From Chloroflexota bacterium (lineage in GTDB: Bacteria; Chloroflexota; Anaerolineae; Anaerolineales; Villigracilaceae), in contig JAIOAQ010000005.1 of NCBI GenBank assembly GCA_019873735.1, forward strand, positions 60,986 through 124,985: a DNA stretch of 64,000 nucleotides, written 5' to 3'. Below are positions 19,615-28,174 of the stretch, in pieces; the stretch's first letter is position 1, and every line of letters starts with the position of its first letter. The notes under the pieces were generated by a model. It searched no databases, was not told the DNA's origin, and saw only the letters and a list, made by a program, of their open reading frames with translations. The translations under genes were made by a program, and so were the position numbers.

Positions 19615-20772
19615 ATGCGTCAAGTTGCAATTGCTGGAATTGGACAGACAAGTGTGGATGAACACTGGGAAAAGGCTATCCGCGATCTGGCGGTTGACGC
19701 CATCCTTGCTGCGCTGATGGATGCCGGGCGCCAAAGCGCCGAGGCACTCTTTGTGGGGAATATGATGTCTGGCATCATTGACCATCAAAACAACCTGGGA
19801 GCACTCATTGCCGACTGGGCCGGTCTGCGCTCTGCTGAAGCAGTAAAGATCGAGGCCGCCTGCGGGTCAGGAGCAGCCGCCCTGCGCGCCGGCTTGATTG
19901 CAGTGGCTTCAGGCGAGGTCGATTCGGCGCTGGTCGTTGGCGTCGAAAAAATGACAGATCAGTCCGGTCATGACATCACCGCCGCCCTGGCCACAGCTGC
20001 CGACGCCGATTGGGAAGTGGATCATGGCGTCTCCTTTGTGGGATTGAACGCGATGATTATGCGCCGCTACATGCACGAGTACGGCTGGAAACATGCCGAC
20101 TTTGCCCCCTTTTCCATCAATGCCCATGCCAACGCCCTCCACAATCCGTTTGCGCGCCTGCATCAAGCCATCACCGTAGAAGATTTCGAAAAAGCGCCAA
20201 TGATCGCCACTCCCATCAACCTGCTGGATGCTTCTCCCACCGGCGACGGGGCAGCAGCCGTCTTGCTGCTGCCGGCAGAGAAAGTGATGAGCAACAATCA
20301 GCGCCCGCGGACGATTATTGCCGGCTCCGCCTCTGTCACCGACACCATCAGCGTCCACTCCCGCCGGGATCCCCTCTTTCTGACGGCTGCCTACGAATCG
20401 GCCAAGAAAGCCTATGCGCAGGCCGGAGTTGAGCCAAAAGACATTGACCTCTTTGAACTGCACGACGCCTTTTCCATTATGTCTGCCCTCTCGCTGGAGG
20501 CCTGCGGCTTTGCCGAGCGCGGCCAGGGTCCTCGCCTGGGCCTGGACGGCGAGACCGCGATCGGCGGGCGCATCCCCTGCGTCACGCGCGGCGGATTGAA
20601 GGCACGCGGCCACCCCGTAGGAGCCACCGGCATTTATCAAATCGTCGAGGTTGTACAACAACTGCGAGGCGAGTGCGGCCCAACCCAAGTGGAAGGCGCC
20701 AGAATCGGCATGGCACAGAACATTGGCGGCGCGGGCGCTACCATCGTCACCCACATCATTGCTGCAGATTAG
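19615..20772 (+). CDS. Thiolase-family acetyl-CoA acetyltransferase-like protein
   Basis: A 385-residue thiolase. The nucleophile is C83 in EAACGSGAAAL, the catalytic histidine is in ARGHPVGATG, and NIGGAGATIVTH is the C-terminal block. It resembles the SCP-x/archaeal type that, with a DUF35 partner, makes acetoacetyl-CoA. No DUF35 or HMG-CoA synthase gene is adjacent. The second cysteine of biosynthetic thiolases is not in the usual GGG context (NIGGAG instead), as in that subgroup. The start is ATG 19615 after AAAGGGA, 19 codons inside a longer frame. Confidence 0.85.
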   Translation: MRQVAIAGIGQTSVDEHWEKAIRDLAVDAILAALMDAGRQSAEALFVGNMMSGIIDHQNNLGALIADWAGLRSAEAVKIEAACGSGAAALRAGLIAVASGEVDSALVVGVEKMTDQSGHDITAALATAADADWEVDHGVSFVGLNAMIMRRYMHEYGWKHADFAPFSINAHANALHNPFARLHQAITVEDFEKAPMIATPINLLDASPTGDGAAAVLLLPAEKVMSNNQRPRTIIAGSASVTDTISVHSRRDPLFLTAAYESAKKAYAQAGVEPKDIDLFELHDAFSIMSALSLEACGFAERGQGPRLGLDGETAIGGRIPCVTRGGLKARGHPVGATGIYQIVEVVQQLRGECGPTQVEGARIGMAQNIGGAGATIVTHIIAAD

Positions 20773-20817
20773 GCTGCCGACTGGCTTAAACACTCAAAAA
20801 ATTCCCTTGCAAAAATA

Positions 20818-20846
20818 TTGATTCTTCCGTCATCTTGTTCTATACT
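20818..20846 (+). promoter_or_regulatory. Promoter of the PilZ gene
   Basis: TTGATT at 20818-20823, a 17-bp spacer and TATACT at 20841-20846, giving a 5' leader of about 70 nt. Confidence 0.65.
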
Positions 20847-20923
20847 TAACCTAAAGTTGCCGCCAGACGACTTTATCGTAGAATCACACATAAGCACAGG
20901 CGATAGAACTTTCGAGAGGAAGG

Positions 20924-21304
20924 ATGACCATGCAAAAGCCGCAGGTGACGAAAGAACGCCGTCGCGCGAAGCGCAAACCCTTCGCTTATTACATGCAAAT
21001 TGTGGATGCCGACACACAGGAGCCGATAGGACACCTGGCCGACATCAGCACACTGGGATTTAAAGTGGATTGCCAGCGTGAGATTCAACCCGGCAAGGTA
21101 TTTCGTATGCGGCTTGACTTGAACAGTGAGGTCGCCGACATCCCCTATATGGTTTTCACCGCCCGCAGTAAGTGGTGCGCCAACGACGAACTTTATCCCT
21201 TTATGTACAACGTCGGCTTTGAACTGGTTGAAATCAACCCACATGAAGCCGCCATCTATGCCCGCATTGTGGAAAAATACGGCGCCCCCGAACGTCAATG
21301 GTAA
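20924..21304 (+). CDS. PilZ-domain protein, putative c-di-GMP receptor
   Basis: A 126-residue single-domain protein. It has the two PilZ signatures: an arginine cluster near the N-terminus (ERRRAKRKPF) and DISTLGFKVD, matching the (D/N)xSxxG motif. PilZ domains bind c-di-GMP and relay it to partner proteins in the cytoplasm. The start at ATG 20924 (or 20930) follows AGGAAGG. No partner gene is evident next to it. Other candidate c-di-GMP binding appears in the kinase at 46000. Confidence 0.82.
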   Translation: MTMQKPQVTKERRRAKRKPFAYYMQIVDADTQEPIGHLADISTLGFKVDCQREIQPGKVFRMRLDLNSEVADIPYMVFTARSKWCANDELYPFMYNVGFELVEINPHEAAIYARIVEKYGAPERQW

Positions 21305-21409
21305 AATAAAATCGAAATGTCGCTCCAGAACAAAGCGCAGAGATCCTGCGCTTTTGTTCTTCATTGCCCTGGCGGCAGATTTGACATACAATCAGGCGCA
21401 GAGCATACC

Positions 21410-22087
21410 ATGAAGAAAATTCTCCAAGCCCTCATCAAATTCCTCCTGCCACGCATTACCCGCCTCGACATCCGCGGCTGGGAAAACATCCCCAAAACAG
21501 GCAGTTTTGTGGTCGCCTCTAACCATCAGGGATTGCTGGATGCCATTATCGGCTACTACACCCTTGGTAACCTGGACGTCTTTACCGTTGTCGGCGAGAA
21601 ATGGGGACAGAAAGGATTTTTCCGTTTCCTGGGCAAGCACCTGGACTTCCTCTTCATTGACCGGTTCAATCCGGACCTGAAGGCGCTGCGCGAGATCCTG
21701 GAACGGATGCGCGCCGGCAGAATCCTGGTCATCGCCCCTGAAGGCACACGTTCGCGCACCGGCCAATTGCTGGAAGGGAAGCCGGGGGCCAGTTATCTGG
21801 CGGCCAAATTGGGTTATCCCATCCTGCCGATTGCTATCAACGGCACATCTGATGAAGCCCTGCTGGCGCATCTCAAACGTCTGAAACGCCTGCCGGTCAC
21901 CGTCCGCGCCGGGCAGGTTTTTAAATTAGGGCCAATTCCCGCCGAAGAACGCGAGGCCGTCCTTCAACGCTATACCGATGAGATCATGTGCCGTATTGCC
22001 ATCATGCTGCCCGAAGAAGTACGCGGCGTCTACGCCAACCACCCCCGCCTCAAGGAATTAATGGCCGAACAGGAAAAAACTGAATGA
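21410..22087 (+). CDS. 1-acyl-sn-glycerol-3-phosphate acyltransferase (PlsC-like), copy 1
   Basis: A 225-residue membrane-associated acyltransferase. The catalytic HX4D motif is NHQGLLD (H39, D44), and the phosphate-binding EGTRS block is at residue 111. It transfers a second acyl chain to lysophosphatidate in phospholipid synthesis. The start is set at ATG 21410, which gives the usual hydrophobic N-terminus. The open frame begins 93 bases earlier. Its stop overlaps the next gene by ATGA, so they are translationally coupled. It is a paralogue of the gene at 22562. Confidence 0.87.
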   Translation: MKKILQALIKFLLPRITRLDIRGWENIPKTGSFVVASNHQGLLDAIIGYYTLGNLDVFTVVGEKWGQKGFFRFLGKHLDFLFIDRFNPDLKALREILERMRAGRILVIAPEGTRSRTGQLLEGKPGASYLAAKLGYPILPIAINGTSDEALLAHLKRLKRLPVTVRAGQVFKLGPIPAEEREAVLQRYTDEIMCRIAIMLPEEVRGVYANHPRLKELMAEQEKTE

Positions 22088-22536
22088 AATCCGCAAGTGT
22101 AAAAGTTGAGATGGGCGCCCGCGTTGAACTGGAATTGATTAATCAAGCCGGCGAGAGCGAACATCTCAGCCTGACTCTGACCTCGGATGAAGAGGCCGAT
22201 TTTCAGGCCGGTTTTCTCGGCGTCGGCACACCGCTGGCACAGGCCATCCTGGGCCGGCAAGCCGGAGAGACCCTGCCCTACACCTTTGGCGACCTGCAAC
22301 AGGTGCGCATCATTGCCATCCAGCCCGGCACCCAAAAACCGGACAAAACCGTCACCGCCCGCCGTAAAGCAGCCGTTCGCAAAGCCATTCAGCATTCCGA
22401 CTACGTCAACGCCATGATTTTTGCCGGCGCAGTGAACAGCAAATGGGGCGACTACGACATTGATAAACTCGACCCCGCGCAATGGGGCAAATTAAACGAC
22501 GAAGACGAGGCAACCGAAAGCACGCCAGAGACGTGA
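22084..22536 (+). CDS. Stand-alone GreA/GreB C-terminal-domain protein
   Basis: 150 residues. The central part (about 8-80) matches the C-terminal FKBP-like domain of Gre transcript cleavage factors: ADFQAGFLGVGTPLAQAILG followed by RQAGETLPY corresponds to the SPLGxALLG...GD region. The N-terminal coiled coil that enters the RNA polymerase channel is absent, so it cannot act as a normal Gre factor. The last 60 residues are acidic and unrecognised. Starts by ATGA overlap inside the plsC stop, and a second plsC follows 25 bases downstream. Confidence 0.7.
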   Translation: MKSASVKVEMGARVELELINQAGESEHLSLTLTSDEEADFQAGFLGVGTPLAQAILGRQAGETLPYTFGDLQQVRIIAIQPGTQKPDKTVTARRKAAVRKAIQHSDYVNAMIFAGAVNSKWGDYDIDKLDPAQWGKLNDEDEATESTPET

Positions 22537-22561
22537 CTTCCCACCATTCAACAGGCATGGC

Positions 22562-23260
22562 ATGATGACATTCAAATTGATCCGCTTCCTTCTGCGTCTG
22601 ATTCTACGAGTCATTGCCCGCGTTGAGATTGTCGGCAATATCCAGATGCCGCCCCAAGGCGGATACGTGATTGCATCCAATCACATCGGGCGTTTGGATG
22701 CAGCCCTGGTTTACTACGTCCTGGACAGCGACAACATCATCATCCTGGTAGCAGAGAAATATGAAAAATACGCTTTCACGCGCTGGCTGACGCGCGCCGT
22801 GAATGGCATCTTCATCAATCGCTTTGCTCCTGATGTCCACGCCCTGCGTGCGGCCATGAAGCGGCTGCAAGCAGGCGGCGTGCTGGCAATTGCCCCAGAA
22901 GGCACACGTTCCAAATCCGGCGCCCTGCTAGAAGCCAGGCCCGGCGGCATCTACCTGGCCTGGAAAGCAGGCGTCCCCATCCTGCCGGTGGCATTGACCG
23001 GCTGTGAGGATGCCGTCGTCGTGGAGCGGCTCAAGCATTTTCGACGCCTAGAGATCAAGATAACAGCCGGCAAGCCGTTCACCCTTCCCACCGACATCTC
23101 CGGACGGGATCGAGATGACGTCATGCGCGAGTACACTGATGAAGTCATGTGCCGGATTGCCGCCCTGCTGCCCGAAGAAAAGCGCGGCGCGTATCGTCAT
23201 CATCCGCGCCTGAAACAGATTGAAGCAGAATTTGCCCAGGCCACTACGCCCGAGTCTTAG
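22562..23260 (+). CDS. 1-acyl-sn-glycerol-3-phosphate acyltransferase (PlsC-like), copy 2
   Basis: 232 residues. HX4D is NHIGRLD, and the second motif is PEGTRSKSG. The N-terminal 20 residues form a hydrophobic, arginine-punctuated helix that would dip into the membrane. The C-terminal ends of both copies share EYTDEVMCRIA-type sequence and a HHPRLK/NHPRLK tail, so they arose by duplication around the Gre-like gene. Start at ATG 22562 or the next codon. Confidence 0.87.
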   Translation: MMTFKLIRFLLRLILRVIARVEIVGNIQMPPQGGYVIASNHIGRLDAALVYYVLDSDNIIILVAEKYEKYAFTRWLTRAVNGIFINRFAPDVHALRAAMKRLQAGGVLAIAPEGTRSKSGALLEARPGGIYLAWKAGVPILPVALTGCEDAVVVERLKHFRRLEIKITAGKPFTLPTDISGRDRDDVMREYTDEVMCRIAALLPEEKRGAYRHHPRLKQIEAEFAQATTPES

Positions 23261-23345
23261 ACACTGAGAAAAGGCATCCCCCAAGCCAAGGGGGTGAAAA
23301 CGCCTTCAGCCCCTCACAACGACCAAGCCACCTGAAGCAAACAAA

Positions 23346-23364
23346 AGCCCGCTCACGGCGGGCT
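23346..23364 (-). terminator. Terminator of the NarL-type regulator
   Basis: AGCCCGC / GCGGGCT stem with a five-base loop followed on the minus strand by TTTTG. It lies between converging genes and may serve both. Confidence 0.7.
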
Positions 23365-23407
23365 ATGCAATCACTTTTACCAGACTCGGCAAAAAAAGCA
23401 GCCGGGG

Positions 23408-24067
23408 TTAAATTGAGATGTACTCGCGCAGATTATGCTCCACAGCATAAGCCGCCGCTTCGGCGCGGTTATTGACGCCCAGTTTCGAGAGGATGCTGCT
23501 CACATAGTTGCGCACCGTCCCCTCGCCCAGGAAAAGCGCCTTGGCTATCTCGCGGTTGGTCTTGCCTTCAGAGACCAGCAGCAAAACATGCTTCTCTTGC
23601 TGGCTCAAATGGGCAAAAGCCGAAGCCTCTTCTTCTTTGACCGCCCGGCGCACTTCCTGAAAGACACGCTGAGTCACCGCCGGATCAAGCAGCGCCTCCC
23701 CGCGGCTGACCGCCTCAAGGGCTTTGATTAAGTCATCGCTGCCGATTTGTTTGAGAATATACCCCGAAGCGCCCGAACGGATGGCCGAAAAAAGCATCTC
23801 ATCCTCGGCGTAGGAGGTGAGCATAATGACTTTTGTTTTTGGATAGCGGGCGACAATTTCTTCACAAGCCTCAATGCCCGAAGTGCCGGGCAGGCGGATA
23901 TCCATCACCACCACATCCGGCTCCAGCAAGGCTACCTGTTCCAGCGCCTCACGTGCCGAAGCGGCCTCACCAACCACTTCAAAGAGGGCATGACGATCCA
24001 GCAGAGATTTCAGGCCCAGCCGCACCACCTCGTGGTCATCCACTAAAAGAATACGCTGTTTTGCCAT
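23408..24067 (-). CDS. NarL/LuxR-family response regulator
   Basis: A 219-residue regulator. The receiver (1-120) has LLVDDHE, the phospho-acceptor in VVMDIRLPG and the lysine in ILKQIG. The C-terminal helix-turn-helix (about 150-215) carries [30 protein letters not shown]. The start is ATG 24067. A longer frame upstream would read through the promoter. It has its own promoter at 24101-24129. No histidine kinase is adjacent. It neighbours the OmpR-type regulator and the Ser/Thr kinase cluster, which could modify it. Confidence 0.9.
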   Translation of the reverse strand: MAKQRILLVDDHEVVRLGLKSLLDRHALFEVVGEAASAREALEQVALLEPDVVVMDIRLPGTSGIEACEEIVARYPKTKVIMLTSYAEDEMLFSAIRSGASGYILKQIGSDDLIKALEAVSRGEALLDPAVTQRVFQEVRRAVKEEEASAFAHLSQQEKHVLLLVSEGKTNREIAKALFLGEGTVRNYVSSILSKLGVNNRAEAAAYAVEHNLREYISI

Positions 24068-24100
24068 TGCTACTCTTTTACCTCCGAATTCAGCACGCCG

Positions 24101-24129
24101 AGTATAGTCGAGGCTGCGGCAGATGACAA
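24101..24129 (-). promoter_or_regulatory. Promoter of the NarL-type regulator
   Basis: TTGTCA at 24124-24129, a 17-bp spacer and TATACT at 24101-24106 on the minus strand, about 35 bp before the start codon. Confidence 0.75.
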
Positions 24130-24302
24130 GAGGTACAGAAACAGGCCAGGGGCGAGTCTGAACCGCCTGACGAGACACAAAAACCGCAGCGATTCTGTCT
24201 GGACTCTGGGCTGCTTCCGTTTTCGGGCTTGCGCCACCGTCCGGGCAAAGGCCTTCCAGACAGGTCGCCACTTCAAGACCTCCACGCAGGGGAATTTTCC
24301 GT

Positions 24303-25016
24303 CTAATTCTGGCGCCGAAAATCCACAAAGCGATATCCTACCCCGCGCTCGGTGAGGATATATTTGGGATTGGAGGGATCTTTCTCTAACTTCTGACGCA
24401 GGTAGTTGATGTAGAGGCGCACATAGTGCGGCTCATCACGATATTCATACCCCCAAACCTTCGACAGCAGTTGGTCATGGGTAACAACCCATCCGGCTTC
24501 CTGTACCAGGTGGTAAAGCAAGCGATATTCGGTGGGCCGCAATTTGACAAGTTTGCCCTCCAGCCAGACTTCACGCCGGTCAAAATCAATTTTCAGGCGC
24601 TCATCAACGGTGATGAGGCCATGCATGCTGCCGCTGGCGCCCTCTACGCGGCGCAGAACGGCCTTTACCCGGCTGACCATCTCGCGCGGGCTAAAAGGCT
24701 TGGTGATGTAGTCGTCGGCGCCAAGTTCCAGCCCGCGGACACGGTCATCTTCCTCGCCTTTGGCCGTCAACATAATGACCGGTACATTGCTGATTTCGCG
24801 AATCATCTTCAACACTTCAAATCCATCGAGGTCAGGCATCATCACATCCAGCAGCACCAGGTCGGGAGTAGCGTCGCGCAGTTGCTGTAAGGCCTGTTTC
24901 CCATTGAAGGCCTCAACAACCTGAAAGCCATCATGCTCCAAATTGAGGCGGATAAAACGCACCATCCGCTCTTCGTCATCTACAACCAGGATGCGACGGC
25001 GCTCAAATTCACCCAT
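24303..25016 (-). CDS. OmpR/PhoB-family response regulator
   Basis: 237 residues: receiver with [16 protein letters not shown] and ITKPFS, then a winged helix with the [31 protein letters not shown] segment. It closely parallels the regulator at 48242. It is the last gene of a run that begins with the Ser/Thr kinase (gap to the previous gene four bases) and has no kinase partner of the two-component type beside it. GGGAG precedes the ATG. Confidence 0.9.
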   Translation of the reverse strand: MGEFERRRILVVDDEERMVRFIRLNLEHDGFQVVEAFNGKQALQQLRDATPDLVLLDVMMPDLDGFEVLKMIREISNVPVIMLTAKGEEDDRVRGLELGADDYITKPFSPREMVSRVKAVLRRVEGASGSMHGLITVDERLKIDFDRREVWLEGKLVKLRPTEYRLLYHLVQEAGWVVTHDQLLSKVWGYEYRDEPHYVRLYINYLRQKLEKDPSNPKYILTERGVGYRFVDFRRQN

Positions 25017-25020
25017 GGTA

Positions 25021-25263
25021 TTACTCCCTCACAAAACCGATGATTTGTTCTTCTTGCTCGCCAGGCAGGACTTCAATAAAATTGATGCGGACGACCGGCC
25101 AGATGGCCTGCACCACATTGCTCTGCAAATAGTGGATATCTTTCCCATCCCGCCGGCGGGGGTTGTTGAGAATGACCAGTGTATCTTCTGGTTTAAGCAT
25201 CTCGTCCACTTCACCCACAATGGGGTCTTCACCGGCCACATGGAGTATCAGTGTGTAAGCCAT
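25021..25263 (-). CDS. Conserved small protein of unknown function
   Basis: 80 residues, unrecognised. It has an alternating strand pattern ([40 protein letters not shown]), acidic overall, with no membrane segment. GAGG precedes the ATG. It sits between the FHA gene (12-base gap) and the OmpR-type regulator (four-base gap), which argues that it is a real member of the signalling operon. Confidence 0.6.
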   Translation of the reverse strand: MAYTLILHVAGEDPIVGEVDEMLKPEDTLVILNNPRRRDGKDIHYLQSNVVQAIWPVVRINFIEVLPGEQEEQIIGFVRE

Positions 25264-25275
25264 ATGTACCTCAGT

Positions 25276-25785
25276 TTAGATGTTCAACAAGACCTGGATT
25301 TTGAGTTTTCCCAAAGCAATGACATCGCCATGCTGAATGACGGTTTCAGTATTGGGGGTCAAGCGTTTACCGTTCAAGTAGGTTCCGTTTGCAGAACCCA
25401 GGTCCATAATGCTGATGCGCTTGCCAGAGCGCTTGAGAACCGCATGCAGACGCGAAACGCCGTTGGCATAAGCCTGGTAGGGAGAAAGGTCCACATCCGG
25501 CATAATCGGCTGACCATCACTAATGCGGCCCAGGGTGAATTCGTTGCGGTCAGAAAGCGGAAGGATTTGGCCGCTTTCCAGCAAATGAAGGGAAATCCAC
25601 ACATCCAACGCCGGAGGGGTAACCGGGCGGAAATTTGGGTCTACGCCCGGCGGGATAGATCCCATGCTGTCTGTCTGCATGGATTGGGTTGTCAAAGCGT
25701 TGCTATCCACCAGTTGAGCGCCACATTCGCTGCAAAATAAGGCGCCCACCAATTCTTTGTGATGACAATTTGGACAAACGGGCAT
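25276..25785 (-). CDS. Zinc-ribbon and FHA-domain protein
   Basis: 169 residues. The N-terminus is a zinc ribbon (CPNC...CSEC; C4, C7, C18, C21). After a linker, an FHA domain occupies about residues 75-165: FTLGRISDG, then SRLHAVLKR and the GSANGTYLNGK block. FHA domains bind phosphothreonine, so this is the likely reader of the kinase encoded three genes upstream. AGGAG precedes the ATG. Same operon as STK, PP2C and the J-domain/VWA protein. Confidence 0.88.
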   Translation of the reverse strand: MPVCPNCHHKELVGALFCSECGAQLVDSNALTTQSMQTDSMGSIPPGVDPNFRPVTPPALDVWISLHLLESGQILPLSDRNEFTLGRISDGQPIMPDVDLSPYQAYANGVSRLHAVLKRSGKRISIMDLGSANGTYLNGKRLTPNTETVIQHGDVIALGKLKIQVLLNI

Positions 25786-25796
25786 AGACGAAACTC

Positions 25797-27269
25797 CTAA
25801 GTCTTACTGGGCAAACACAGGGCGCGTGTCCCATATTTGATTTCTTTTTTGCCCTCTTCTGAAAAGGCCTGTGTGCGTAAAATATTTTCTGCTTCCAGCA
25901 GGGCCGTATGCGCCAGTCCCTGCTCACCCTGGGCCAACAAGTGAGAGGCCAGAGCCTGTAAATGACGGGAGGCTTTCGCATAATCGCCTGCACTTGCAGC
26001 CGCGTGGGCTCTTTCTTGAATTCGATACAATGACAGGCGAGACATCGCCTGCACAATGGTGGGCGGCGGCGGTTCAGGGACAGCCTTTCTGGTTACCCGC
26101 CGCGACCAGAGCACTCGAACAGGCGGCACCGGTAAGGGCAAAGATGGGATACGCGTTTTCAACACCCCATCCAAAATTTGCAGGTCCTTTGTTTCAAGGA
26201 CAGATGGCTGCACCGCAAACTCAAACAGCACCGTCAGCGAGACGTCCTGTAGGATCGGCCCCAAAGGAATAGGGCTTTCCAAGGGCAAGGGGCCGGTCTC
26301 AGGTTGGAGACGGAAGACATAATTCAAATCAACACCCGGGGCAGTCTTAAAGTCTAACTGCACTTCTTCGGCAAAGACACGTCCCAGTGTGGTGAACTTT
26401 TCAATCAGCAGGCGTTGGATTTCTTGCGGCCTGGAAACGTAAGCACTGCTGCCACCTGTGCGGCTGGTCAAGGCATCCAAAAAGGTATCATTCCAGTCTT
26501 TGCCGATTCCAAAGCCGCTGATACCAATGTTCTGTTTCGCCGCTTCATCGGCCAGGGCCAAACAGTCGGCCTCGTCGCCATAAGTATGACCATCCGTAAG
26601 CAAAATGATATGATTGATTCTTCGGGGGTCGGCATTGCGGCGCACTTCTTCAAAGCCGACACTGAGACCCTGAAAAATTTCGGTGCCGCCGCCGTGATTC
26701 AGCATCTGGACCCGCGCCTCCAGCCGGCTTCGGTCGCTCTGGTAGCCGCACGGGATAAGCACGTCGGCCCGATCGCTGAAGGCCACTACGCCGAGGATAT
26801 CCTGCGCTTGAAGCATACGAATCAACTGGATCGTCGTTGCCTTGACCACATCCAGTTTCTCTCCCTGCATGGATGTGGAGCGGTCAACCACCAGACACAC
26901 ATTCAACGGGGTAACAACCGCCGTAGTAGAAGATGTTTCGGCTGGGGCAACATCCATCAAGACATAGAGTAACTGCGGTTCGTCCACTTTCACCAGGCTG
27001 GGACGGCTGAAGTCAACTCTCAGCCTCAATGGTCCGGCCGGTGTCTCTGGCTCTTCTGGCAGAGTGGCGTCGTAAGCGGCACGCCGCTTGGGGTCGGAGA
27101 GTGTTTCGCAGGCTTGTTGGACTTCCAGAAAAAATTCCGTCTCTCCGGGCGCCTTGTTTTTGTCTGGGTGCAAACGCTGGGCGGCCTCAAAATATGCCCG
27201 CTTGATCTCCTCAGGCGTAGCACGACGGGATACCCCTAACAAAGCGTAAAAGTCTGGTTTTCCTGGCAT
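25797..27269 (-). CDS. J-domain/von Willebrand factor A fusion protein
   Basis: About 490 residues. Residues 5-68 form a DnaJ J-domain (DFYALLGVSRRATPEEIKRAY, HPDK at 34-37). There is no Gly/Phe region or zinc finger. A VWA domain follows with a metal-binding DRSTSMQG (D129, S131, S133), a threonine/aspartate in the LLTDGHTYGDE strand, and a VIT-like beta region after it. The C-terminus is helical and TPR-like (ARAAASAGDYAKASRHLQAL type). The ATG at 27269 lies one base after the PP2C stop. A TTG 27 bases upstream is an alternative. The pairing of a chaperone-recruiting J-domain with VWA in a kinase operon is unusual. Confidence 0.85.
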   Translation of the reverse strand: MPGKPDFYALLGVSRRATPEEIKRAYFEAAQRLHPDKNKAPGETEFFLEVQQACETLSDPKRRAAYDATLPEEPETPAGPLRLRVDFSRPSLVKVDEPQLLYVLMDVAPAETSSTTAVVTPLNVCLVVDRSTSMQGEKLDVVKATTIQLIRMLQAQDILGVVAFSDRADVLIPCGYQSDRSRLEARVQMLNHGGGTEIFQGLSVGFEEVRRNADPRRINHIILLTDGHTYGDEADCLALADEAAKQNIGISGFGIGKDWNDTFLDALTSRTGGSSAYVSRPQEIQRLLIEKFTTLGRVFAEEVQLDFKTAPGVDLNYVFRLQPETGPLPLESPIPLGPILQDVSLTVLFEFAVQPSVLETKDLQILDGVLKTRIPSLPLPVPPVRVLWSRRVTRKAVPEPPPPTIVQAMSRLSLYRIQERAHAAASAGDYAKASRHLQALASHLLAQGEQGLAHTALLEAENILRTQAFSEEGKKEIKYGTRALCLPSKT

Positions 27270-27270
27270 T

Positions 27271-28161
27271 CTATCCAACAATTTGCGCCAAAACAACGCT
27301 GATATTGTCTGGGCCGCCGGCAGTGTTTGCCGCTGAGACGAGGTTGTAGCAAGCCCGCGTCAGGACGGGCGTTTCCATGATCATCCGCTGCATATCGGCC
27401 TCGGTCACGACGCCCCATAAGCCGTCACTGCACAGCAGAATGGTCCCGCCGGCGGGGAACGGCAAAGTGAAAATATCAGGTTCAACAGACTCGCCCTGAC
27501 CCAGAGCGCGGATAAGAACGTTACGATGGGGTGACGCTGTGGCTTCAGCCGCGGTTAACTGTCCTAACTCCTCTAATCGCTTGACCAGTGAATGGTCGCG
27601 CGTTAACAAGTCCAGACGCCCATCCGGATACAGGAGGTAGGCGCGGCTATCCCCGACATGCGCAACAGTCATCTGTTGACCCACTACCAGCGCCGCTGTC
27701 AAGGTTGTGCCGCTGCCGGGCACCTGGCGTTGAATGGCGTAGTGGGCCTCGTTCATGGCGCTCAGCATGATTTCCTGCAGCGACTCGTCAATCATCTGAG
27801 ATGGCAAGCCAAAAAGGTAGGGGGTAAACTTGCGTATCACACTCCCTGAGAAAACGCGAATGGCCGCATTACTTGCCATCTCGCCATCCTGATGACCTCC
27901 CATCCCATCGGCTACGATATAAAGGCCGAAAGGAGCACTTCCCCGCGGACCGCCTATCGTAGCCGTAAAAGCAAACAAGCAATCCTCATTCGTATCACGC
28001 TGTTTCCCAATGGACTGGCCACAAGCAGAAACCAGTTGCGGCAATTCTGTTGCCAATCCCTGATTGGATAGGATCGCCTGAATCTGTTGCTCGCTCAACG
28101 GGGCGGTTACTGCGCTGTCTGCCTTTTCGTGTTTAAACAAGCGGCGAAAGAATCGTTTCAA
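27271..28161 (-). CDS. PP2C-family Ser/Thr protein phosphatase
   Basis: About 296 residues. PP2C motifs in order: KQRDTNEDCLFAF, VADGMGGHQDGE (metal aspartates), HVGDSRAYLLY, LLCSDGLWGVV and GGPDNISVVLAQI. It would remove phosphate from the substrates of the adjacent kinase. The start is placed at TTG 28161 because AAGGAG stands seven bases before it, directly after the kinase stop. An ATG at 28191 inside the kinase gene is the alternative. Cytoplasmic, with no membrane segment. Confidence 0.9.
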   Translation of the reverse strand: MKRFFRRLFKHEKADSAVTAPLSEQQIQAILSNQGLATELPQLVSACGQSIGKQRDTNEDCLFAFTATIGGPRGSAPFGLYIVADGMGGHQDGEMASNAAIRVFSGSVIRKFTPYLFGLPSQMIDESLQEIMLSAMNEAHYAIQRQVPGSGTTLTAALVVGQQMTVAHVGDSRAYLLYPDGRLDLLTRDHSLVKRLEELGQLTAAEATASPHRNVLIRALGQGESVEPDIFTLPFPAGGTILLCSDGLWGVVTEADMQRMIMETPVLTRACYNLVSAANTAGGPDNISVVLAQIVG

Positions 28162-28174
28162 AGAAAACTCCTTC

